Assembly: GCA_965249815.1 (NCBI GenBank)
Contig: CBDFMV010000003.1
Span: 2,356,001-2,420,000, forward strand
Direction of reading: 5' to 3'
Length of the DNA stretch: 64,000 bases
DNA from: JAJAZB01 sp965249815
GTDB taxonomy: Bacteria; Bacteroidota; Bacteroidia; Cytophagales; Spirosomataceae
Shown here: piece after piece, positions 58,034-64,000 of the stretch
Layout of the letters: each line of letters begins with the position of its first letter
Numbering within the stretch: the first letter of the stretch is position 1
Notes under the pieces: generated by a model
The model's database searches: none
What the model saw: the letters and a program-made list of their open reading frames with translations, nothing else
What the model was told of the DNA's origin: nothing
Position numbers and translations under genes: made by a program

Positions 58034-58091
58034 CGTTTTTTCGATTGATAGCCACGCCGACAAGAATGACTGCGCGTCTGCGGTCGGCGCT
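57991..58091. repeat. Inverted repeat overlapping the start of the oxidoreductase
   Basis: CATTCTTGTCGG (58003-58014) mirrors CCGACAAGAATG (58057-58068), with outer arms GCGTAGC / GCTACGC (57991 and ~58084). The left arm encodes residues of the Tat N-region, the right arm is in the leader. Confidence 0.75.
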
Positions 58092-58097
58092 ACGCGT

Positions 58098-58997
58098 TCA
58101 GGCTTTGTAATTTTTTTTCATCCAATCCAAATCCGTCTTGATGCAGGCGATGGGCGTGGTGCCTTCGTACGACTCCTGTTCCATGACGTAGTACTTGATG
58201 CCCGCTTTTTTAGCGGCGGCAAACACGGGGCCGAAGTCGATTTCGCCCGTGCCCATCGTGGTGCTTTCGTCCTTGCCTTTGGCCTTGTCTTTCACGTGCA
58301 TCAACTCAAAACTCTTCGGGTATTTTGAGATCCAGTAGGCCGCGTCGGCGTTGGCCAGCTTGGCGTTGCAGGTGTCGAATTGCAGCGTGCAGAGCTTCGG
58401 GTCGAGGGTTTCGACCATGTGCTGAAACAACGATTTGCCCTCGTGCATGGCCGTGAATTCTTCGGTGTGGTTGTGGAAACCGAACTTCAGGCCGTGGCTT
58501 TTGGCCGCTTCGCCCGCCACGTTGAAGGCTTCCAGCCAGCGTTTTACGGCGTCGAAATCCTTTTTGTCGGCGGCGAAACCCGCGCTGATGAGGTATTTCT
58601 GGCCCATCGCGGCGGAATCGTCCATGACTTTTTTCCAGCGATTCGACACCTGTTTTTTGTCAGCATCCCAATCTTGTTTCTGAAACGTCACGTGCGAGGA
58701 GGTGATGTTCATGCCCAGGTCGTTGCAGGCCTTGCGGAAATCGGTCGGTGCCATGCCATACACCTTGCCATCAACGTAGCTGGCCGGTTCGACTTCGCGG
58801 TACCCGGCGGCGGCCACTTGTTTGAGCGTACCCATCGCGTCGCGTTTCATGTCGTCGCGGACGGAGTACAGTTGCACACTCAGGTGCTCGAACTGGCCTT
58901 TTCGGGCAGCGGCGAAAAGCTCGGGGCCGGTGGTGAGGGCGAGGGCGGCGAGGCCGCTTTGCCGCAGAAAATCGCGGCGGGAGGAGGAGTGGTTCAT
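58098..58997 (-). CDS. Tat-exported sugar isomerase/epimerase (AP endonuclease 2-like TIM barrel)
   Basis: 299 residues from ATG 58997. Tat signal SSRRDFLRQSGLAALALTTG. TIM-barrel metal-site motifs: YREVEPASY (Glu), GLKFGFHNHTEEF (His), LQFDTCNAK (Asp), FELMHVKDKAKG (His), and the final YYVMEQES (Glu). Family acts on sugars or keto-sugars. Upstream and same-strand to the Gfo/Idh/MocA gene (64 bases apart), suggesting a two-gene operon. Confidence 0.92.
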   Translation of the reverse strand: MNHSSSRRDFLRQSGLAALALTTGPELFAAARKGQFEHLSVQLYSVRDDMKRDAMGTLKQVAAAGYREVEPASYVDGKVYGMAPTDFRKACNDLGMNITSSHVTFQKQDWDADKKQVSNRWKKVMDDSAAMGQKYLISAGFAADKKDFDAVKRWLEAFNVAGEAAKSHGLKFGFHNHTEEFTAMHEGKSLFQHMVETLDPKLCTLQFDTCNAKLANADAAYWISKYPKSFELMHVKDKAKGKDESTTMGTGEIDFGPVFAAAKKAGIKYYVMEQESYEGTTPIACIKTDLDWMKKNYKA

Positions 58998-59159
58998 CGT
59001 GAAACGTTTAGGTTTAGAAGGGAATTTTGCAAAATCCATCGCGGGGTTCAACCGGAACGGCGGACGGGCGCAAAAACGTAAAGATTTCGAAAAGTACGCA
59101 GAGACCTTGTGCTCGTTGCGCAAACTTTGCGTCTTTGCGGTTCAAAATTTCCCCCATCC

Positions 59160-59513
59160 ATGCTCATCCTCTACGGAATTCCCAACTGCGACACGGTGAA
59201 GAAAGCCCGCGCCTGGCTCGACGAACGTGGCGTGGCGTACCGCTTTTATGACTACAAAAAAACGGGCATTTCGGAGGAAAAACTCGATGCCTGGCTACAA
59301 CAAGTGCCGTGGAACCGCCTCGTCAACCGCGCCGGAACGACCTTTCGCCAGCTTCCTGGCGGGCAGAAACCCACCGACGTCGCCAGCGCCGTGGCCGCGA
59401 TGCTGGCCAACCCGTCGGTCATTCGCCGCCCGCTCCTTGAACGGGACGGACAGGTGCTGACGCTGGGGTTTAAGGCGGAGGAGTTTGAGGAAACAATGAC
59501 CAGTTACCATTGA
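59160..59513 (+). CDS. ArsC/Spx/MgsR-family thioredoxin-fold protein
   Basis: 117 residues from ATG 59160. MLILYGIPNCDTVKKARAWLDERGVAYRFYDYKKTG: thioredoxin-like start with a single Cys10 (no CxxC), as in YffB/Spx-type proteins; FRQLPGGQKP and NPSVIRRPLLERDGQVLTLGFK complete the ArsC pattern. More likely a YffB-like glutathione- or thiol-linked reductase than a true arsenate reductase. Lies on the plus strand within an otherwise minus-strand sugar cluster. Confidence 0.88.
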   Translation: MLILYGIPNCDTVKKARAWLDERGVAYRFYDYKKTGISEEKLDAWLQQVPWNRLVNRAGTTFRQLPGGQKPTDVASAVAAMLANPSVIRRPLLERDGQVLTLGFKAEEFEETMTSYH

Positions 59514-59542
59514 AAATTCAAAAATTGGTCACTGGTCATTGT
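59493..59542. repeat. 12-bp inverted repeat across the ArsC stop codon
   Basis: ACAATGACCAGT (59493-59504) / ACTGGTCATTGT (59531-59542). The left arm is inside the ArsC-like coding sequence; the right arm touches the stop of the convergent gene (59543). Confidence 0.75.
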
Positions 59543-61564
59543 CTATTTCACCACCCGCAGCTTCCCCTGCATGAGCGTGTAGTGGCCGGGATACGTGCAG
59601 ACGAACGTGTACTCGCCGGGCTGCGTAGGGGCGGTGAAATAAATCGTTTCGGAGCTTTCGGGTTGAAGCAAACCTGTGTGAAACAGCACGTTGGGCGAGT
59701 TGGGCACGTACTCCAACTGCGAGCCTTTTAACCCAAGTTTGATGGCCTGCATCCCGACGGCGTCCGCCATGCCGGGGGCCACGAGCACGCAGTTGTGGGT
59801 CATGTCGTCGTTGTTGTTGAAGGTCCACTTCACTTTTGCGCCCGCTTTCACTTCCACTTTTTCGGTGTCGAATTTCAGGCCGGGCTTCGTGCCGATGCTC
59901 ACCGTCTGGTCGGGGCCGCTGGTCCAGCTCGCAGGTTGTTCGTTGATTCGCTTGGCCGTTTTGCGCACCGACGCGACGGGGGCTTTCAGGCTGGGTTTGC
60001 CCGAAGTGGCAACCGGGGCCTTCATCGAGCCGCCGTTGCCCATGCTGTGCCCGGCGTGGGGATTGGTGGAAGCGGTCAGCACCAGTTTTTCACCCGATGG
60101 AATCGCGTTGAGCGTATAGTAGCCGAAGGGGTGAAGGAGGTTTTCGCCGGAGGCGGCCTTTACGCCCTCGGCCCGCACTTCGTGGATGTAGTGGTCGCGG
60201 AGGCCGTCCACCACGAGGCGGGCTTTGAGGCCGTCGTCGCTCAGTACGATGCCGCGAATGGGGCAGGGTTGGTTGTTGATGATCGGGCTGCCGTAAGTGC
60301 TGTGGTATTTGTAAGTAAAACCGCTCAGGCTGTAATTGGCCGTGTCGAGGGCAGTGGCGCGGTCCACGGGTTTGGTGAATTCGATTTCAAACCCGTCGGG
60401 CGTGGCGCGGATGGCGCGCATCTCGAAGGGCATTTTCCCCGTCCAGACCAGCCGCTGCACCCCGTAGTTGTCTTTCCCCGTCGAAGACCAGCCCCGCGAG
60501 GTCATGCCGCCGAACAGAGAACCGTCGAGGCCCCAGCGCAGGCGCAGCAGGCCGGATTCCCAGCCTTCGCGGAAGGGAAAACAGGCCCCTTGGTACTCGC
60601 CGTTGACCTTTTCCATAAACATCCGCATCACCTTGCTGTGGCCCTGGTCAGCCACGAAATACTGGCCTGTGAACGGCCCGAACGCCCCGGCGGTGGTGTC
60701 TTCAACCATGTCGGCGGTGGAAATGCCCATCAGCGTGTGCGGGAACCACACGGCGGGGTACTTGTAGCCGGGAATCGTCTTGCAGATTTCGGCGATGGGC
60801 GCGCCGGTGTTGGGCACGTCGCTGTACTTCAGTTTAACGGGCGAATCGGGTTCACCGCTCCAGCGCAGGCTGCGGGCGTGCCCGGCGAAATCACCCTGCC
60901 GCAGGTGCGTGACCTTGCCCGAACCGACCCAGTCGCCCTGGTTTTCGGCGAAAAAGAGGTCGCCCTCGCGGTTCATGTTGATGCCCGCGGGGGAGCGCAG
61001 CCCGGCGGCCCAGGGAATAATTTTGCCATCGGGCGTCACTTTAATCATCCACCCGCGCCACTTGGCGAGGCTGGCCCCGTAGCCTACCCAGGCCACGTTG
61101 AGCGACACCACCATGTTGCCGTCTTTATCAAACAGCGGGCCGTAACTGTACTCGTGGTAGTTGCCGGTGATGGGCAATTGGGCAATGGCCTCGTAGCGGT
61201 CGGCGCGGCCGTCGCCGTCGTCGTCGGTGATTTTGGTGAGTTCACCCCGGGCGGCACAGTAATAGGAACCGTCCTTGTAATTCAAGCCGAGAATCTCGTG
61301 CAGGCCGGAAGCAAACCGCTTGTAGTGCGGCTGGGTGCCGTTTTTCATGTACGGGTTGTCCACGAGCCATATTTCGCCGCGTCGCGTCGAAACCGCCAGC
61401 CGTCCGTCGGGCAGGGGCAGCAGGCCGCCCACTTCGAGGACGACGTTTTCGGGAATGGGGAGGGTACGCAGGGCGTAGAAATCTTCTTCCGTGGCGGGTT
61501 TTTGGGCCATGACCCGTGACCCGTGACCAATGACCAGCAGGGTAAGAAAAGCCAGTTTTTTCAT
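59543..61564 (-). CDS. Exported beta-propeller/cupredoxin fusion
   Basis: 673 residues; signal peptide MKKLAFLTLLVIGHGSRVMA. Residues about 30-510: propeller similar to the 43958 protein (VVLEVGGLLPLPDGRLAVSTRRGEIW, WAAGLRSPAGINMNREGDLFFAENQGDWVGSGKV, FTGQYFVADQGHSKVMRMF). About 510-560: Pro/Lys linker. About 560-673: cupredoxin with ligands H590 (DDMTHNCVL), C656, H661 and M665 (VCTYPGHYTLM). The electron path from propeller to copper site is the obvious inference. Downstream of the DUF1080 gene on the same strand. Confidence 0.9.
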   Translation of the reverse strand: MKKLAFLTLLVIGHGSRVMAQKPATEEDFYALRTLPIPENVVLEVGGLLPLPDGRLAVSTRRGEIWLVDNPYMKNGTQPHYKRFASGLHEILGLNYKDGSYYCAARGELTKITDDDGDGRADRYEAIAQLPITGNYHEYSYGPLFDKDGNMVVSLNVAWVGYGASLAKWRGWMIKVTPDGKIIPWAAGLRSPAGINMNREGDLFFAENQGDWVGSGKVTHLRQGDFAGHARSLRWSGEPDSPVKLKYSDVPNTGAPIAEICKTIPGYKYPAVWFPHTLMGISTADMVEDTTAGAFGPFTGQYFVADQGHSKVMRMFMEKVNGEYQGACFPFREGWESGLLRLRWGLDGSLFGGMTSRGWSSTGKDNYGVQRLVWTGKMPFEMRAIRATPDGFEIEFTKPVDRATALDTANYSLSGFTYKYHSTYGSPIINNQPCPIRGIVLSDDGLKARLVVDGLRDHYIHEVRAEGVKAASGENLLHPFGYYTLNAIPSGEKLVLTASTNPHAGHSMGNGGSMKAPVATSGKPSLKAPVASVRKTAKRINEQPASWTSGPDQTVSIGTKPGLKFDTEKVEVKAGAKVKWTFNNNDDMTHNCVLVAPGMADAVGMQAIKLGLKGSQLEYVPNSPNVLFHTGLLQPESSETIYFTAPTQPGEYTFVCTYPGHYTLMQGKLRVVK

Positions 61565-61580
61565 CGAAAATTTTAGGTTT

Positions 61581-61649
61581 GGTGTGCCTCCGCTCCGCGT
61601 GGCACACTTACAATAATTTTACGGTGTGCCCCGCGGAGCGGGGCACACC
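61581..61649. repeat. Pair of related GC-rich hairpins
   Basis: GGTGTGCCTCCGCTCCGCGT..GGCACAC at 61581-61607 and GGTGTGCCCCGCGGAGCGGG..GCACACC at 61623-61649; each is self-complementary and the two are near reverse complements. Between the DUF1080 stop (61657) and the propeller fusion start (61564). Confidence 0.85.
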
Positions 61650-61656
61650 ACCGGTT

Positions 61657-63459
61657 TTACCAAATCAAATCGTACTTCACCGCTCCGGCATTGGCAGGAT
61701 GGGCCAAAAGCAGCTCCTGCCGCCCGCCCGCCGAGGCAATGGTTGCGGAGGCCTTCGGGGCGGTTTGCACGTAAAACTGCCCGTCCACGAGGTAGAGGCC
61801 GTTGCCGAGTGATTGAATGGCCTTGCCCCGCGCCAGGCGCAGGGTGGCGTCGCCGCCGGTAGCGTCCACTTCGCGGGTGAGGCCGCGGCCTCCGTCGTAG
61901 GGCAGGAGGCGGTCGGTCAGTTGAAGGTTTCCCACCTGAAAATGAAACGTCGGGTGCCCGATTTCATCGAGACTGTAACTTTTGAACACCACGCCCGTCG
62001 TTGAATCGGGCAGGGTTTGGGCGCTGGTCGTCACCGGGGTGGTGCCCCAGAGTCGTAGCGTGGTGCCCAGCGGCGACACGGTCTGGGCTTCGCCGCGCTC
62101 GTGCCAGGCGTCGGTGGTATTCAGAAAATCGCCTTTCCAGAGGTCGAGCAGCGCGCCCTGCTCCAAATCGTAGCTGTAATGCACCCCCGCCGGGTCGCCC
62201 ACGTGGAGCACGCGCAGTTTTTTGCCGCCATCGCCCCGGCTGAAGCCCGGTTTGTACACGAACGCCCGCACCAGTTCGACTTCCGTGCTCGGTTGCACGG
62301 CAATGAGCGGCACGGGGTCGGGTTCGGGCACCGAGTTGGGGTCGTGAAGGGCCTGGATATACCCACCGGGGCGTTTTACAAACAGCCCCCCTGCGGGTTT
62401 GAACCAGCTTTGCCCCTTGCGGAGCAGCACTGAGTAGCGGTGTTCGCCCGGCGTCAGGTTTTTGCTGGCTGGCATGAGGTACCGGTCGCCCCACTGGCGG
62501 TTGAGCAGCGTGTCGCCGTCTACGACGAGGCTGCCGATTTCGGAGTGCAGGAGGTTGAACTCGTACGGCCCGGCCACGTCGGCGGTGAAACTGCCGTCGA
62601 ACCTGGCCAGGTACTGGTTGTTTTGGGCCAGTTTCACGCTGATGGCCGGGGCCGTGCCCTGCACGTCCGGTTTTTTGGTAAAACTCCCCGGAATCGTTTC
62701 GGCGTAGCCATTGTAAAACGCGTAGCTGACCGGCCCGGTGGCCAGCGGCCCGCGGTCGAACCGATCGATTTGGAAGTTGCGGAAGGCCACCGCCCCGTGG
62801 TCGCCCTGGAGCATGAGCGGCCCGCGGGGAGCTTCGTCGGTGAACGCCCCCGCCCGGGTGGGGCCAGTGAGTTCGATGTTTTCGTGGAGCGTCGTGCCGT
62901 TGAGCGTGACCTTCACGAAGCGGGCGTTGCGGATTTTTTTGCCGCCGCCGTCAAACTTCGGGGCTTCAAAATCCACCGCCAGGTGCTGCCAGAGGCCGGG
63001 GGCCTTGCTGGCGTTCTGGCGGGGCGCGAAGCCCTCGTAGCCTTCGTGGTCCTTGCCCCGGCTTTCGTCCCAACGCTGGTAAATCGCCCCGCAGTCGATG
63101 TAGTGGGGTTTTTTGACGCCCCAACTGTCGTACAACTGTACCTCGTAACGGCCCATCAGGTACACGCCCGAGTTAGAGCCTTTGGGCATCGTGAAGTCCA
63201 GTTCGAGGTGTACGTCGCCGTGGTCCTGGATGGTAATCAGGTTGTCGGCAGCCTGGTAGGGGGTTTTGTTGGGCACGTCGAGCAGCACACCGGTGCCGGG
63301 CTGGGCCGTGAGCGTGGTCGAGGTCGGGCTGCCCGTCACGCCGCCCACGATGCGCCAGACATTCGACGGATTTTTGAACGCCGAGAGGTCAGTTAGCGGC
63401 AGGGTGTTTTGGGCCTGAGCCGCCGTACCGGCGAGGAAGAGGAAAAGAAATTTTTTCAT
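61657..63459 (-). CDS. Exported DUF1080 (3-keto-disaccharide hydrolase-type) protein with PA14-like domain
   Basis: 600 residues from ATG 63459; signal peptide MKKFLFLFLAGTAAQAQ. Residues about 20-240: DUF1080 concanavalin-like fold (DVHLELDFTMPKGSNSGVYLMGRYEVQLYDSWG, QHLAVDFEAPKF, GPLMLQGDHGAVAFRNFQID). About 260-370: PA14/GLEYA-like (YAFYNGYAETIPGSF, YLARFDGSFTADVAGPYEFNL, GSLVVDGDTLL). C-terminal part beta-rich, unassigned. DUF1080 members hydrolyse or hydrate 3-keto-glycosides. First gene of the minus-strand sugar cluster; an upstream 198-base gap carries its promoter. Confidence 0.9.
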   Translation of the reverse strand: MKKFLFLFLAGTAAQAQNTLPLTDLSAFKNPSNVWRIVGGVTGSPTSTTLTAQPGTGVLLDVPNKTPYQAADNLITIQDHGDVHLELDFTMPKGSNSGVYLMGRYEVQLYDSWGVKKPHYIDCGAIYQRWDESRGKDHEGYEGFAPRQNASKAPGLWQHLAVDFEAPKFDGGGKKIRNARFVKVTLNGTTLHENIELTGPTRAGAFTDEAPRGPLMLQGDHGAVAFRNFQIDRFDRGPLATGPVSYAFYNGYAETIPGSFTKKPDVQGTAPAISVKLAQNNQYLARFDGSFTADVAGPYEFNLLHSEIGSLVVDGDTLLNRQWGDRYLMPASKNLTPGEHRYSVLLRKGQSWFKPAGGLFVKRPGGYIQALHDPNSVPEPDPVPLIAVQPSTEVELVRAFVYKPGFSRGDGGKKLRVLHVGDPAGVHYSYDLEQGALLDLWKGDFLNTTDAWHERGEAQTVSPLGTTLRLWGTTPVTTSAQTLPDSTTGVVFKSYSLDEIGHPTFHFQVGNLQLTDRLLPYDGGRGLTREVDATGGDATLRLARGKAIQSLGNGLYLVDGQFYVQTAPKASATIASAGGRQELLLAHPANAGAVKYDLIW

Positions 63460-63657
63460 GAAATCGGGCCGCGGCGTTTGGGCAGGCCGGAGAAGTTGGT
63501 GCATGGTTTAGGTTTAGAGATAAAGGGCAAACGGGCGAAAATTTACTGATCCAGGCGAAGGGAATCCGGGTTGCGGCTGGCGTGGGTGATGGTTAGAAAA
63601 TCTACCCGATCGGCCCTCACTACGAAAGTAGCGAAAAGATTGACAATCCGGGATTCC

Positions 63658-64000
63658 TCACCCATCCTTCCACCGCCATAGCAACCGGCAGGCCGTCGTG
63701 CGGTAGGGCCGCCAGGGTTCGGCCAGGCTGGTCATGCGGGCTTTCAGGTGGCGGTCACGTTCCAGGCCGTAGAGGCGCATCATGCCCTGCTGAATGCCCA
63801 GGTCGTCGGCAGGAAACACGTCGGGGCGCTGGAGGGTAAACATCAGAATCATCTCGACCGTCCAGCGGCCCACGCCTTTGATTTGGCTCAGGTACTGCAC
63901 GATTTCGTCGTCCGGCAGGCCCGACCAGTCCTTGCTTTCGAGGTTTTCCTGCTCGAAGAAAAGGGCCACGTTTTGCAGATAAGCCGCTTTCTGGTTGGAA
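63658..64000 (-). CDS. AlkA-type DNA-3-methyladenine glycosylase, N-terminus cut by window edge
   Basis: The frame is open past the right edge (114 codons visible; the internal GTG at 63969 is not the start, since upstream codons read SNQKAAYLQNVALFFE without a stop). HhH-GPD domain: LSQIKGVGRWTVEMILMF with the helix-hairpin-helix, catalytic Asp region FPADDLGIQQG, and C-terminal EPWRPYRTTACRLLWRWKDG. Removes alkylated bases in base-excision repair. Partial. Confidence 0.9.
   Translation of the reverse strand, partial: SNQKAAYLQNVALFFEQENLESKDWSGLPDDEIVQYLSQIKGVGRWTVEMILMFTLQRPDVFPADDLGIQQGMMRLYGLERDRHLKARMTSLAEPWRPYRTTACRLLWRWKDG

Noticed and set aside
59160..59513. Arsenic resistance determinant
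   Set aside because: Single Cys and no arsB, arsR or other ars genes nearby; better called YffB/Spx-like.
1..64000. tRNA, rRNA, phage or integrase genes and a replication origin
   Set aside because: None seen by eye on either strand; no integrase, structural phage or dnaA-box cluster was recognised.

Overview
The window looks like chromosomal DNA of a GC-rich (roughly 60% by eye) member of the Bacteroidota, most likely Cytophagales (Spirosomataceae-like). The evidence is the set of typical protein families (fused SecDF, DUF4249 lipoprotein beside a TonB receptor with a carboxypeptidase-like N-terminal domain, LytS/LytTR pairs, tricorn-like S41 protease, NagB/PIG-L fusion, head-GIN DUF2807 proteins) and the Bacteroidota-type -7 promoter box TAnnTTTG, which recurs just ahead of several start codons. 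The assignment is inference. No tRNA, rRNA or CRISPR array was seen.

Layout. 1-10.5 kb: a helix-hairpin-helix protein running off the left edge, a conserved unknown, thymidine kinase, a serine hydrolase, uridine kinase and a 1391-residue hybrid kinase with two kinase cores. 10.5-20.4 kb: the three de novo NAD genes (nadC, nadA, nadB), all on the minus strand but separated by accessory DNA. This includes a REP-associated (RAYT) transposase between nadC and nadA, a macro-domain gene coupled to nadA, an IS1-family insertion with an 8-bp target duplication, two toxin-antitoxin-like modules, an AT-rich orphan gene, and a 21-bp tandem repeat encoding a coiled-coil-like heptad. nadB is itself coupled by two ATGA overlaps to DUF6883 and DUF4926 genes. 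20.5-26.4 kb: secDF and an amino-acid permease. 26.6-33.2 kb: a same-strand block DUF2807, LytS kinase, LytTR regulator, TonB receptor, DUF4249 lipoprotein. 33.4-45.9 kb: Fpg glycosylase, M28 peptidase, NagB/PIG-L fusion, a second LytS/LytTR pair with a NagX-like membrane acyltransferase, a secreted DinB-like protein, a cupredoxin, a beta-propeller dehydrogenase-like protein and an ion channel. 46-56.9 kb: tricorn-like protease, stress-type SDR, dipeptidases, a second serine hydrolase, a Uma2 nuclease-like protein and a second head-GIN protein. 56.9-63.5 kb: exported sugar enzymes (Gfo/Idh/MocA oxidoreductase, TIM-barrel isomerase, propeller-cupredoxin fusion, DUF1080/PA14 protein) that resemble a periplasmic 3-keto-sugar pathway. 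The right edge cuts an AlkA-type glycosylase.

Two themes connect the region. First, a large share of intergenic gaps holds a long, often perfect inverted repeat, and at least ten unrelated sequence families are present; several overlap stop codons, start codons or signal-peptide codons. Second, small accessory genes are fused by ATGA overlaps to NAD biosynthesis genes. Those two observations, the heptad repeat, and the split versus fused propeller/cupredoxin pair are the most promising leads.
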